In this document: positions 44,196 to 52,749 of the stretch, in pieces
Layout of the letters: each line of letters starts with the position of its first letter
Numbering within the stretch: position 1 is the first letter of the stretch
Assembly: GCF_001544495.1 (NCBI RefSeq)
Contig: NZ_FCNZ02000004.1
Span: 186,001 to 250,000 of the forward strand
Length of the DNA: 64,000 nucleotides
Reading direction: 5' to 3'
DNA from: Caballeronia telluris
Lineage (GTDB): Bacteria > Pseudomonadota > Gammaproteobacteria > Burkholderiales > Burkholderiaceae
Made by a program: the position numbers and the translations under genes
The notes under the pieces: model-generated
Databases searched by the model: none
What the model was told of the DNA's origin: nothing
The model's input: only the letters and a program-made list of their open reading frames with translations

Positions 44196-45895
44196 ACGTA
44201 AGCCCCTGTCATGTTGCGCACGAGATCAGCATTCACGCGCGCCTGCTCACCGGCGACCGCGCGCCCGGTGCCGCCCGGATCAGGCGAGCCATGTACGTGC
44301 ACGTCAGTCTTCTGGCTGATCGTTACCGACTTCGACGCGGCAGAAGCCCCGCCGGCGCCGAGCTTCCCGTAGACAGAGCCGTTCTCGTGCTGAAAGATCG
44401 ATCCCGCCACGCCCCTAAGTTGCTCGCCGTTCAGTTCGAGATCGGCAGACACGCCGAGCTGCTTCGCAACGTTGGCGATATACGCCTGCGTGTCGTTCTC
44501 ATTAGCGGGTGCCCAGCGCGAGATAATCTTGCGAATCGTGTTGAAACCTCGATCGGCATAACTGTGCAGCAGCTTAGCGGTCGCCTCCATGCCTGCTTGC
44601 ATGTCAGAGAAAACCGCAAAGCCCCCACTGTCCGCGCCAGTAGCGCCTGCGCTCTTTGCAAACTCGCCGTAACGGATATTGCCCGGATTGTTGTTCCGAA
44701 TGCCGCGCGGCGTCTGAGCTTGTGCCGGGCCCGAAGATGGCCCTGCGCTGGGCGCTCCTTGCTGGCCGCGCGAGCCAGAAACAGCAGCAGCACCGGTCGA
44801 TGACGGAGTTCCGTCGAACCGATCGTGCAGCGATTGCACCTTGTTGCGCAGCCACCCGATGAACGGACTGTCGCCAGCCCGCGCGCCGCTCGTTGAAGAC
44901 TTTTGCAATGCCGGCGCAGGGACTTCGATGATGGTGCCGGGCGGTTGATCGCCGTTGTCCGGTGTTGCGGCAGGCTGTGCCGGCTGCTCTTCAGAGCCAT
45001 CACCTCCGAACCACCGCGCAAGCTTCGCCACACCGCCGACGATGTTGCCGATCACCTCAGCCACCTTTCCGGCCTTGTCGAGGAAGATGTCGACGTCCTT
45101 GCCGACCTCGGACCAGTTGATCTCTGAGACCCACTTCGCCACGGCCTCTAGTGCCGACGCGATCTTGCGCGCGACTTCATCGGCGTGTCCCGACTCCCAC
45201 CGCTCAAACTCCGTCGCAATCTTGGCGAGCACCGGTGCGAGGTGCTCCTGCAGCAGAACCCAGAACAGGTGAATGTCGCCCGTCAGATCTCGGATCGAGT
45301 TGTCGAACGCGCGTCCGGCGTCCGCCGCCTGCTCGGGATTGATCCCGAACGCGCTCAGCTTCTGACGATACTTCTCCTGCGCCGCCTGGATCTTCGGCAG
45401 GCCGTTTTCGAGCATCAGCAGCGTGTCGGGATCGATCCCGAACAGGCTTGCGTATTGCGCCGCGATGTACGGCTGCATCTGCTTCATCTTGCCGATGAAG
45501 CTTTCGAACTGCTCGACCGGGCCCTTGCCTGTCACGCCGAGCTGCGAGAGCAAACCGTTCATGCCAGGGTTCAGCCGCAGCGCGCGCGTGAAGCCCTCAA
45601 GCGACGCCTGCGCCTGGTCCGCGGTGAGACCGATCTGCCCGGCCGCATAGCGCAGCGCCATGATGTTGCCGACGGTCTCGCCTGTGCGCTGCGAGGCGTA
45701 ATACAGGCGCTCCATCTCTCCGGAGATGACTTTCACGCCCGCGACCACAGCGACGGCAGTCGCTGCCACCGCGGCGCCGAGCTTCATCACCGTCTTCGTG
45801 ACGCTCGCGAGCGATGCCGTGAACCGCTTCAGGCTGGTCTCGTCGGTCTTGTAGCCGATCGAGACCAAAAACTCCTTGATGACTTCTTCGTTCAT
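44192..45895 (-). CDS. Tail tape-measure protein with lysozyme-like domain
   Basis: A 567-residue protein. The N-terminus has SIGYKTDETSLKRFTASLA, then a hydrophobic helix (KLGAAVAATAVAVVAGVKVI, about 38-57) typical of tape measures, and a long helical body to about 290. A Pro/Ser linker follows, then a lysozyme-like domain (GIRNNNPGNIRYGEF near 395-410, FAVFSDMQAGMEATAKLLHSY near 424-444). The enzyme part may open peptidoglycan on entry. At 567 residues it is short, suggesting a tail of well under 100 nm by the usual length relation. Confidence 0.85.
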   Translation of the reverse strand: MNEEVIKEFLVSIGYKTDETSLKRFTASLASVTKTVMKLGAAVAATAVAVVAGVKVISGEMERLYYASQRTGETVGNIMALRYAAGQIGLTADQAQASLEGFTRALRLNPGMNGLLSQLGVTGKGPVEQFESFIGKMKQMQPYIAAQYASLFGIDPDTLLMLENGLPKIQAAQEKYRQKLSAFGINPEQAADAGRAFDNSIRDLTGDIHLFWVLLQEHLAPVLAKIATEFERWESGHADEVARKIASALEAVAKWVSEINWSEVGKDVDIFLDKAGKVAEVIGNIVGGVAKLARWFGGDGSEEQPAQPAATPDNGDQPPGTIIEVPAPALQKSSTSGARAGDSPFIGWLRNKVQSLHDRFDGTPSSTGAAAVSGSRGQQGAPSAGPSSGPAQAQTPRGIRNNNPGNIRYGEFAKSAGATGADSGGFAVFSDMQAGMEATAKLLHSYADRGFNTIRKIISRWAPANENDTQAYIANVAKQLGVSADLELNGEQLRGVAGSIFQHENGSVYGKLGAGGASAASKSVTISQKTDVHVHGSPDPGGTGRAVAGEQARVNADLVRNMTGAYV

Positions 45896-46134
45896 CGCTT
45901 GCTCTTTTCCATGTGGTCTTGGACGCGCGCTTCGTTCTCGCGCTTGACCGACAGCGCGTCATTCAGCAGAGCGACGTCGCACAGATCAACCGTGCCGTCG
46001 ATGAGAGACTCGTACTTCAGCAGCCCCTCCATCACCGGCAGCAGCAGCCAATCCTCGCCATCAGGAAGCGAAGCTAACTCGACGCCGCTCAGGCCGCCGC
46101 GGTCGAAGCTGGCGACGGCCCGGCGGGAAAAAAA
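45892..46134 (-). CDS. Frameshift-encoded C-terminal part of the tail assembly chaperone
   Basis: This frame has no good start of its own but overlaps the chaperone gene. At the seven-T run (46134-46128) the chaperone frame reads T TTT TTT; a -1 slip there enters this frame at TCC (46128) and adds 78 residues (SRRAVAS..., DWLLLPVMEGLLKYESLIDG, VQDHMEKSKR). The fused product, from 46490, is about 199 residues. This is the G/GT arrangement of lambda and E/E' of P2. The stop overlaps the tape measure start (ATGA). The added part resembles DUF6889-type proteins. Confidence 0.75.
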   Translation of the reverse strand, partial: FFSRRAVASFDRGGLSGVELASLPDGEDWLLLPVMEGLLKYESLIDGTVDLCDVALLNDALSVKRENEARVQDHMEKSKR

Positions 46135-46490
46135 CTGCCGAGGTTCTGCTGAATGACTGCGACCGTCAGCTGGAGCATCGCCGGCAGGTCGATGTCCTGA
46201 AACAGCAGGCCGCCGTTCTTCACCATGACGCTCTGCCAGCCCTGGCCGGACTGTCGCTGAACGACGAGCAGACACGTGTCGAGCACGTAGTCCGTGTCCT
46301 CGTCGGACATCTTCGCCAGCGCTTCGGCGATCGGGCTGACCATCTCGGCGAAGCCTTTCGCCTCACCCTTGAGTGCACCACCGAGCCCCGCCAGCAGCGG
46401 AGCCAGCCGCCGCGCGACGTGGAACTGGCGCTTCGCATCGAGGCGGCCGATCCGGTACTGCTGGCCGCTGATTTCGACAAGTTCGCTCAT
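46089..46490 (-). CDS. Tail assembly chaperone
   Basis: A 133-residue protein (MSELVEISGQQYRIGRLDAKRQFHVARRLAPLL..., EALAKMSDEDTDYVLDTCL near 54-72) in the position of lambda G / P2 E, between tube and tape measure genes. It should coat the tape measure before tube polymerisation. The slippery T7 run lies at codons 119-121, 14 codons before the zero-frame stop, so most product ends here and a minor share would continue as the longer fusion. Confidence 0.82.
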   Translation of the reverse strand: MSELVEISGQQYRIGRLDAKRQFHVARRLAPLLAGLGGALKGEAKGFAEMVSPIAEALAKMSDEDTDYVLDTCLLVVQRQSGQGWQSVMVKNGGLLFQDIDLPAMLQLTVAVIQQNLGSFFPAGPSPASTAAA

Positions 46491-46492
46491 GG

Positions 46493-46936
46493 TCAGATGC
46501 CTGCGGCCAGTGCCGGGTCGATGATGCCGGCGTTGAATTCCCATTCGAGCGCGCCGGCTTCCTTGGCGTAATCGTTCTTCGGGAACTTCGTGAACGCCAC
46601 AAGCTGGCACGTATAGACGTCGCCGCGCACGGTGTCGGTCGCGGTGAAAATGTTCTGCGCCCAGTTTGCCGAGCTCGTGCGCTGGAAGTTGTACATCGCC
46701 GAGAGCAGAGCGTTTACCGGCGACGTCTTCTGCACGCGGATGGTCAGCTTGCCCGCCTTGCTCGGGTTCAGGCTGTGCATCGGCGTGCCGTCGGCGCCGA
46801 TCTTCATGTTGTCGGCGTCCTCAGTGAATTCGACCGAGAAGCCGCCTTCGTCGATGCCAGTGCCCGCGCCCAGCGAGATCGCCCCGCCGGGGCCGATCAG
46901 CGACGCGTTGAAGTTTTGAAACGAATAAACGCTCAT
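46493..46936 (-). CDS. Tail tube protein (DUF3277 type)
   Basis: A 147-residue protein of the DUF3277 tube family: MSVYSFQNFNASLIGPGGAI, GGFSVEFTEDADNMKIGADGTPMHSLNPSKAG near 31-62, and the end LEWEFNAGIIDPALAAGI. It directly follows the sheath gene, as expected for a contractile tail, and precedes the chaperone by 2 bases. Confidence 0.88.
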   Translation of the reverse strand: MSVYSFQNFNASLIGPGGAISLGAGTGIDEGGFSVEFTEDADNMKIGADGTPMHSLNPSKAGKLTIRVQKTSPVNALLSAMYNFQRTSSANWAQNIFTATDTVRGDVYTCQLVAFTKFPKNDYAKEAGALEWEFNAGIIDPALAAGI

Positions 46937-46946
46937 GTGCGCCCCT

Positions 46947-48431
46947 TTATTGGTTCACGGTGATGGCGATGTCCACCGAGTGGATCGCGCCGGCTTCCTT
47001 CGCTGCCACTTGGAACGCGACGGACTTGCGCGCGGCGCGATTGGCCTGGCTCTGGTTCGCGATCGGCGGCGCATAAACGTAGAAACCCTTCGGCATGTAG
47101 TCGCCCTGGCTCAACGTTCCGAATCCGCCCGAGTTCCACACGCCCGCGGCGAGGAAACCGTTGCTCACGTACTGAGCGCAGACTTGCTCGATCTTTGTGG
47201 CGATAAGGTGATTGCCCGCGTCCGTCTGCGGAATCTTCGTGGTGCTCGTATAGAGCAGGTTGAAGACCGCGTTCTGGATGTCGATCGCGAGGTTGTCTGC
47301 GCCCATCACCGAGTCGATGAAGTCGCCCGACGAGCAGACACCTTGCTCGATGATCGCGGTGTCGTTCTCATACTCGACGAACACGTTGCAGTTGAACGCT
47401 TCCAGCGCGTTCGCCTGCGTCGTGTTGAGGTTCTCGGCGGCAATACCAGGCTCGTCCTTGAACTTCAGCGTGATGACGGTATTGTTGCCTGTGTAATCCG
47501 TCGTCAAGATGCGCGCCAGCAGCGACACGACCGCGTAGGCGTTCGAGCTCGAATACTGCACCGCTGTTTTCTTGTACCCCAGCGCCTTGAGCTGATACGC
47601 GACATTCGTCGTGTCGCTTGCTACCAACACTCCGGCCTCCTGCGTTGACACACCGTAGAAGTGCTTCGTGGCCGTAGCTTCGATGTAACCGGCGACCGCG
47701 ACGTGATCGGCATCGACAGCCGACGGGATAGTCAGCGCATACCATTGCTGGCCGAAGTTTGCATCGAAAAGCGTCGCGGCAGCGAGGGCGGTTTCAGCCG
47801 CTGCTCCGCCGGAGACATATGCGCCGGAGAACGTTGACGTCAGGCCCATAAGGCCCGAGATGTCCGTCCCAGAAACTGGCGCCTGTGCGAAGCTAACCGC
47901 CGAGGTCGCGCCGGTCGTCGCGCTCGTGATCTCGAAGCGCTGGAACGCCGCATTCCAGACGCACGTGCCGGCGCTGGCGAGAGCCGTCGTAACAGCCGAC
48001 GCGACGCCATTCAGATTGGTCACGCTGCTCAAGTTGATCGAGGCGAGCGTCTTGAGCGTGCCGTCGATCGTGATCTTCATGCCGCCAGCCGTGACTGCGG
48101 TGAAGTTCGACAGCGCTTGTTGCGCGGCCGACAGCGTGCCGCCGAGAAGCTGGCCTGCGGCGGCCGTCTTCGCCCATCGGCCGATCGTGACCGATGCCGG
48201 CTGCGGCGCCTGCTGAAACCAGAGAACAGCAGCCTTGTATTCCTCCGACGAGGTGCCGAAATCGGTACCGACGGAGGTGATGTCGCCGTATGTCCGGAAG
48301 CGCGACACGAGGTCGATGACCGCCGAGGTTCCGAGAATCAGCAGCGTCGAGGTGTTTTGCGATTGCGCGGCTTTCTGCGTGAGCGTGATCGTCGCGTTGA
48401 CCAACCGGCTAATCGGCAGTGTGTTCGACAT
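46947..48431 (-). CDS. Tail sheath protein (DUF3383)
   Basis: A 494-residue DUF3383 sheath subunit: N-terminal LPISRLVNATITLTQKAAQ, LLILGTSAVIDLVSRFRTYGDI near 29-50, VLWFQQAPQPASVTIGRW near 70-87, and the C-terminal polymerisation part with ANQSQANRAARKSVAFQVAAK near 460. It makes the phage a myovirus. A terminator-like hairpin precedes it. Confidence 0.9.
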   Translation of the reverse strand: MSNTLPISRLVNATITLTQKAAQSQNTSTLLILGTSAVIDLVSRFRTYGDITSVGTDFGTSSEEYKAAVLWFQQAPQPASVTIGRWAKTAAAGQLLGGTLSAAQQALSNFTAVTAGGMKITIDGTLKTLASINLSSVTNLNGVASAVTTALASAGTCVWNAAFQRFEITSATTGATSAVSFAQAPVSGTDISGLMGLTSTFSGAYVSGGAAAETALAAATLFDANFGQQWYALTIPSAVDADHVAVAGYIEATATKHFYGVSTQEAGVLVASDTTNVAYQLKALGYKKTAVQYSSSNAYAVVSLLARILTTDYTGNNTVITLKFKDEPGIAAENLNTTQANALEAFNCNVFVEYENDTAIIEQGVCSSGDFIDSVMGADNLAIDIQNAVFNLLYTSTTKIPQTDAGNHLIATKIEQVCAQYVSNGFLAAGVWNSGGFGTLSQGDYMPKGFYVYAPPIANQSQANRAARKSVAFQVAAKEAGAIHSVDIAITVNQ

Positions 48432-48443
48432 GTGTGCGTCCCA

Positions 48444-48471
48444 AATAGAAAAGGCCCGCGCGCGGCGGGCC
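48444..48471 (-). terminator. Terminator-like hairpin before the sheath gene
   Basis: On the minus strand GGCCCGC (48471-48465), loop, GCGGGCC (48459-48453), then TTTTCTATTT. Located in the 62-base gap between neck and sheath genes. It may limit or tune read-through into the tail genes. Confidence 0.7.
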
Positions 48472-48493
48472 TCGATGCTTTGTGAATGAGGTG

Positions 48494-49078
48494 TTACTGC
48501 GAGACGTGAATCTCGGTCGTTACGGTGTCGGTGTTCAACGTCGAGTCAGACGACAGCACGTTCAGCACGCTGTACGTGCGCACGACCTGTCGGCGAACGC
48601 GGAATGAAAGATCGAACCGGCGAAGCCACTGCTGATTGATCAGTTCGGGCGCCGCGGTCATCTTGCCGACGTCGACCAGCCCCATCGAATTCAGGGTGAG
48701 CATTCCGTGGTTCTGCTCCACGTAGATGCCGTCGCGCGCCTGCGCGGCGTACTGCATGGCCGACGGCCCATAGAAGCTGGCGAGCAACGTCAGGATCTCG
48801 TGCCGGTAAAGCTTGTCCGTGCCATCGGTGTCGGGCACATGCACGAACGCTGGCCGGGCATCCTGCTCGATCTCGGTGACGCCGATAGCGCACCAGTTCT
48901 GGTTCGGCTCGGGCATCTTCGGCGTGACCGGCTGCCAGCGCGGCCGCACCATCGCGCCGGGAATCCCCGTCAGGCCGACGATCATCTGCTGGAAGATCGC
49001 GTCGAGCGCGGCATCTTCGATCGGCGGCGATGCGACGACTGGCTGAAGGTATCCGCCAGTGCTTGAGTCGTTCGCCAT
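48494..49078 (-). CDS. Neck terminator-like protein
   Basis: A 194-residue protein of the phage neck/tail-terminator type (LIC_12616-like). Parts are ALDAIFQQMIVGLTGIPGAMVRPRWQP near 24-50, WCAIGVTEIEQDARPAFVHVP near 62-82, YRHEILTLLASFYGPSA near 91-107 and the beta end LRRFDLSFRVRRQVVRTY. It probably closes the tube at the head-proximal end. Located between collar-type genes and the sheath. Confidence 0.75.
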   Translation of the reverse strand: MANDSSTGGYLQPVVASPPIEDAALDAIFQQMIVGLTGIPGAMVRPRWQPVTPKMPEPNQNWCAIGVTEIEQDARPAFVHVPDTDGTDKLYRHEILTLLASFYGPSAMQYAAQARDGIYVEQNHGMLTLNSMGLVDVGKMTAAPELINQQWLRRFDLSFRVRRQVVRTYSVLNVLSSDSTLNTDTVTTEIHVSQ

Positions 49079-49079
49079 G

Positions 49080-49454
49080 TCAGCCTCCCGAGAGCGGGAT
49101 CAGTTCGCACTGCGCGGCCACGAAGCCGCGGCCGTACGTCGACCAGTCCCGCACGTTCACGACGGTGTATTGCCGGCCCTGCCATGTGACGAGGTCGGCG
49201 TCGAAGCCGATCTTCCCGTCAATCAGACCGAACCGCGTATGGATCGTGATTGATCCTTCGATGCGCGAGCCGTCCGCCCGGCGCATCAGCTGGTCGCCGG
49301 TGTCGTTTGTGACGACGCCTGCGAACCGCGTGACCGCCTGCGCGTTGCTCGCCATGCCGTTCGCGTCGATCGTCTGCGCCTGGCGCGTGCACGTCAGGCT
49401 GGTGTCCTGAAACATCGGGTCATTCAGGACATCGGTTACGTCGAGCAGCGGCAT
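49080..49454 (-). CDS. Phage collar / head-tail joining protein
   Basis: A 124-residue beta-rich protein (MPLLDVTDVLNDPMFQDTSL..., IHTRFGLIDGKIGFDADLVTWQGRQYTVVNVRDW near 71-104 in short blocks). This type occupies the collar slot in myoviruses of this gene order. The start overlaps the previous stop by one base. Confidence 0.72.
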   Translation of the reverse strand: MPLLDVTDVLNDPMFQDTSLTCTRQAQTIDANGMASNAQAVTRFAGVVTNDTGDQLMRRADGSRIEGSITIHTRFGLIDGKIGFDADLVTWQGRQYTVVNVRDWSTYGRGFVAAQCELIPLSGG

Positions 49455-49933
49455 TATTTCTTCTCACGAATGACGTGCGTGACGGAGTTGCGAAGCGAGC
49501 CGGTGTCGACCAGCGTGTTCTCGCGGGTCACGCCGCGCGCGCGCCGCGCTGCTAACGTTGAGTCGGCGAGCTTCGGCTGGATGTTGCTGTTGATCTTGGC
49601 CTTGACGCCCATCTCGGCAGTCAGGCCGGCAGCAGTAAGCGCCGAGTCGACGCCCTGCTGATTGCCGCTGAGCGCGGCTGTCGCGCCTTTCTTCAGACGC
49701 TCGGCGCATTCGCTCTGCACCTCTTCAACACCCGGGACGAGCCACGGCCGCGCCGGGATGTTCTTCGCGGGCGAGCCGCGGTCGAGGATGTAGCCGATCT
49801 GCGCGTTCGTGACCGGCGTGTCTCTGCGCTCCGGTGCGCTGTCAGGGATGCCGACCAGCACATCCTTCTTGACCAGCGCGTTCATGCTGCGGAGCACTTC
49901 CTGCAGCTTGTCGCGCGTGATCTTGACGCTCAT
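49454..49933 (-). CDS. Phage neck protein (HK97 gp10-like)
   Basis: A 159-residue protein: ITRDKLQEVLRSMNALVKKDVLVGIPD at the start, GYILDRGSPAKNIPARPWLVPGV near 47-69, and the end LVDTGSLRNSVTHVIREKK. The IPARPWLxPG and DTGxLRxS motifs are typical of gp10-like minor head/neck proteins. ATGA overlap with the gene upstream. Confidence 0.8.
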   Translation of the reverse strand: MSVKITRDKLQEVLRSMNALVKKDVLVGIPDSAPERRDTPVTNAQIGYILDRGSPAKNIPARPWLVPGVEEVQSECAERLKKGATAALSGNQQGVDSALTAAGLTAEMGVKAKINSNIQPKLADSTLAARRARGVTRENTLVDTGSLRNSVTHVIREKK

Positions 49934-50313
49934 AGCTGCATGCCGCCAGCACCCATCAGACGGGCTAGCCCGAGGAAGCGGATGCCGTAGCTGGTCATGT
50001 TCCAGAACCCGGCATCGGTCAGACTGACAGCGCCGGAGTCATACCCGACGCTGACCTTGTCGACCGACTTCGAGTTCGTCGGGCCGGTGACTTGCCCCGG
50101 GATTCCGCCAGCCGTGGCCGCCTGCTCATCGCGCGCGGCCATCGCGAGATGGTGAGCCGTGACCAACTCGATCCCGATGTTCGTCAGATCGCCCCAGCGG
50201 CACGCGTTCACGAGCGAAGTGCCGACGGTCAGCCAGAGATTTACCATCGCGTCGGGGTACTGCGTCGTGTCGGCGAACTCGGGGAAATCCGTTCGGAATT
50301 GAGTTGAATCCAC
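49930..50313 (-). CDS. DUF4054 head-tail adaptor protein
   Basis: A 127-residue protein beginning at a GTG. Family blocks are FRTDFPEFADTTQYPDAMVNLWL near 6-28, HHLAMAARDEQA near 54-65, and the C-terminal GFWNMTSYGIRFLGLARLMGAGG. It is the small adaptor that binds under the portal ring. Confidence 0.82.
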   Translation of the reverse strand: MDSTQFRTDFPEFADTTQYPDAMVNLWLTVGTSLVNACRWGDLTNIGIELVTAHHLAMAARDEQAATAGGIPGQVTGPTNSKSVDKVSVGYDSGAVSLTDAGFWNMTSYGIRFLGLARLMGAGGMQL

Positions 50314-50316
50314 GGC

Positions 50317-50487
50317 TTAGCCTTTGGTCTTGGCGGTCTTCGTCTCGGGCTTCACGACTTGCGCGTGCTCCTGGACGTACCAGTGTTTGGCGATCGCGTC
50401 GTCAACCTCATGCTCGCCGGCCGCGAACTCTCGCTGGCCGGCGGCATCGGTGAGAACGAACGGCTTCTCAACGATGATTTTCGGCAT
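50317..50487 (-). CDS. Small phage protein, 56 residues
   Basis: A 56-residue protein (MPKIIVEKPFVLTDAAGQ..., AKHWYVQEHAQVV, ending KTAKTKG), starting at the ATG at 50487 and filling the gap between the capsid gene and DUF4054 (3 bases on each side). Similar short acidic/basic proteins follow capsid genes in related phages; the role is unknown. Confidence 0.75.
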   Translation of the reverse strand: MPKIIVEKPFVLTDAAGQREFAAGEHEVDDAIAKHWYVQEHAQVVKPETKTAKTKG

Positions 50488-50489
50488 CG

Positions 50490-51509
50490 TTAGATACCGT
50501 CACGATAGCCGAGCGTCTCCGGATACACCACTTCGACGACGCCCAGACGGCCGAAATAGGTCGTCAGTTGGCGGATGTCGCGGTATTCCAGCGGCGTGCG
50601 TTGCAGCGGCACGAGCGGGAAGCGCACGCGCTCTGCGTCCTTCGTGTACGCGACCATGCGGTTCGTGCTGCTCGTGCCGCGGCTGGTCAGCCACTTCGAC
50701 GGCAGGATCTCGAGCGGGCGTCCGTTGATCGCGTTCGACAGCGAGTTCATCTTCAGGAACTCGAGGACGCTGATGTTGCCGGCCGAGCTGACGAGCGTCG
50801 CGACGAGGCGCGAGTAGCTCAGCGGGTCGATCAACAGGCGATCCGGGCAGATTGCGTACGCCGAAGCCGCCCACACGCTGTTGAGCAGTTCGTTCACGTC
50901 CGCGAGCATCTGCGCCGGCGTTGCCGTGCCCCAGCCGCCGGTGACAGCGTTCGAGACGTTCGTCACGTTGGCGTTGTTCACCAGACCCGTCACGCCCAGC
51001 ACGGTGTCGCCGATGTAGACCTGCTCATCGACGTCCATGTTGTGCTTCAGGTTCATGCCGGCGAACTTTTGCTGATCCACCGGGCGGCCGAGCTTCTGAG
51101 CCGATTCCAGTTCCGGAATCGTCCAGCCGATCTGCATCGCCCAGAGGGTCAACGGGTTCGGCGTCTTGCCGATGTCCAGCGCGATGCCGGCGATTGCCGA
51201 TGCATCCTTGCCGACCCACGACTTGCCGTTCGGCGATGCGCCGCCGGCTGCCGCGAAGGTCGAGTTCGTGAACGACGACGTTTCGTCGGCGATCGACACG
51301 TCTTCACGCAGATCGATGTCGCGCGACCAGGTGACCGACGACAGCGGCATGTGGAGGCGCTGATCGAGGCGTTCGAGCTCGCCGATCAGGAATGCGCCGG
51401 TGCTGTCGACCGTCTGCGAGTCGAACGTCAGCAGGCTGTCGCGCGTGCGCGAGCGGATGATCGCCGGAGCGCGAACACCAGCGCCGACGATTGCGATTTT
51501 CTTGGTCAT
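50490..51509 (-). CDS. Major capsid protein
   Basis: A 339-residue capsid subunit of the HK97-like fold class (major capsid family PF09950 type): N-terminal arm TGAFLIGELERLDQRLHMPLSSVTWSRDI near 37-65, PLTLWAMQIGWTIPELESAQ near 119-138, and the P-domain end YTKDAERVRFPLVPLQRTPLEYRD. Its place after the cement gene and before the head-tail adaptor agrees. It probably assembles around the scaffold encoded two genes upstream. Confidence 0.88.
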   Translation of the reverse strand: MTKKIAIVGAGVRAPAIIRSRTRDSLLTFDSQTVDSTGAFLIGELERLDQRLHMPLSSVTWSRDIDLREDVSIADETSSFTNSTFAAAGGASPNGKSWVGKDASAIAGIALDIGKTPNPLTLWAMQIGWTIPELESAQKLGRPVDQQKFAGMNLKHNMDVDEQVYIGDTVLGVTGLVNNANVTNVSNAVTGGWGTATPAQMLADVNELLNSVWAASAYAICPDRLLIDPLSYSRLVATLVSSAGNISVLEFLKMNSLSNAINGRPLEILPSKWLTSRGTSSTNRMVAYTKDAERVRFPLVPLQRTPLEYRDIRQLTTYFGRLGVVEVVYPETLGYRDGI

Positions 51510-51523
51510 GAGCTGATTGCCCC

Positions 51524-52015
51524 TCAGATGTTGAATTCGATCTCGACGTTGCCGTTGGCATCGCCTGCGTTCTTGAACACCGCGCCGGCCATGACGACCG
51601 TGTTGGTGCTGTCAGATGCCGCTTCGATGCCGCCGATCGGCTTGCCTGCCGCAGCAGCGGCAACGCGCACGTACACGGTGCCGCCATCTGCCGGCGCGCC
51701 CGCGTTGTTCTTGACGGTCATGTAACCGCGGCGCAGCACGTCACCCACGGCGGTCGTCTGCGGCGGCGTCGACGTGCCGACCGGGTCTTGCGACGAGACC
51801 GTCGGGTACGGGCGCACGAGCAGGCCGATGATGACCGACGCAGCGTCGCCGGACGCTACCGGACGGATCTTGCCGCTGACCTTCTTGACGGGGATACCGT
51901 ACGAGGCGAACGGAAAGGCGGAGTCGAAAACGCCGGGTTCGACGGTCGCCTGCGATTGGCGGCTGATGTCACCCGGAATGCCCGAAGGCATGCGAAACAG
52001 AATTGCGTTGCCCAT
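51524..52015 (-). CDS. Capsid cement protein
   Basis: A 163-residue beta-rich protein of the phage structural cement type: AILFRMPSGIPGDISRQSQATVE at the start, YGIPVKKVSGKIRPVASGDAASVIIGLLVRPYP near 39-71 in short blocks, GTVYVRVAAAAAGKPIGGIEA near 112-132. It is expected to decorate and stabilise capsid threefold positions. Confidence 0.8.
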   Translation of the reverse strand: MGNAILFRMPSGIPGDISRQSQATVEPGVFDSAFPFASYGIPVKKVSGKIRPVASGDAASVIIGLLVRPYPTVSSQDPVGTSTPPQTTAVGDVLRRGYMTVKNNAGAPADGGTVYVRVAAAAAGKPIGGIEAASDSTNTVVMAGAVFKNAGDANGNVEIEFNI

Positions 52016-52026
52016 GAGGCTTCTCC

Positions 52027-52749
52027 TTACTTGGCGGACCGATCGGCCCAGTATTCGCGGTTGCGTTGGTTGATGTCGGCGACGGTCGAGCGCTTCCCGA
52101 AATCCTTGGTCGGCGCGGCGGATGCGTGCGCGCGGCCGTTGTTCAGCGCCTTCATCAGCTCCGAGGCGCCCATGAACGCGGTGTTCACCATCGCGACCGG
52201 CATGGCTTCGAAGTCGGCCGTCATGCCGCCGATGAACGGGGCGATGGCGGCCTTACCGGCGTCCGTCTGGTACGCGAGGTCGAGCGCCTTGCGTTGGCAC
52301 TTGCACAGCGATGCTGCACGGTCCGCCGTGCTGGCCTTGGCGTCCATCGTCGGCAGCTTGATGCCAGGCGACAGGATTTCCGCGCGCGACAGGATCGTCT
52401 TCGCCGAGTCGCCGGTGTAGAGGTCGACTTCAGCCTGATTCAGCTTTCCGGCCTGCTCAGCCTCGAGGATGTCGTCGCCGGTTTCGGCTTTCTCTTCCTC
52501 TTCTTCGTCGTCGCCGTCCGCGTCCTTCGCGGTCGCCTTGACGAGCGTCGCGAGCGAGGCGAGGAGCGCATCCTGCGCTTCCATGCGCTTCATGAGCGTC
52601 TTGATCAGCGCGGAATCGCCGGTCTGTTCCTTCTTCTCTTCGACCTCTTCCGACTCTTCGTCGTCGGTCTTCTTTTCCGTTTCCATCTCTGCTTCGGCGT
52701 CTTTCATCAGAGCGCGAAGCTTGTCGAGAAAGCTGGGCTTCTTCTTCAT
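52027..52749 (-). CDS. Possible nested scaffold protein, in frame with the protease
   Basis: An internal ATG (MKKKPSFLDKLRALMKDAE...) with AAGGA 7 bases upstream would give a 240-residue acidic scaffold identical to the C-terminal part of the protease protein. The same design exists in lambda (C and Nu3). The start falls exactly at the domain border. Confidence 0.5.
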   Translation of the reverse strand: MKKKPSFLDKLRALMKDAEAEMETEKKTDDEESEEVEEKKEQTGDSALIKTLMKRMEAQDALLASLATLVKATAKDADGDDEEEEEKAETGDDILEAEQAGKLNQAEVDLYTGDSAKTILSRAEILSPGIKLPTMDAKASTADRAASLCKCQRKALDLAYQTDAGKAAIAPFIGGMTADFEAMPVAMVNTAFMGASELMKALNNGRAHASAAPTKDFGKRSTVADINQRNREYWADRSAK

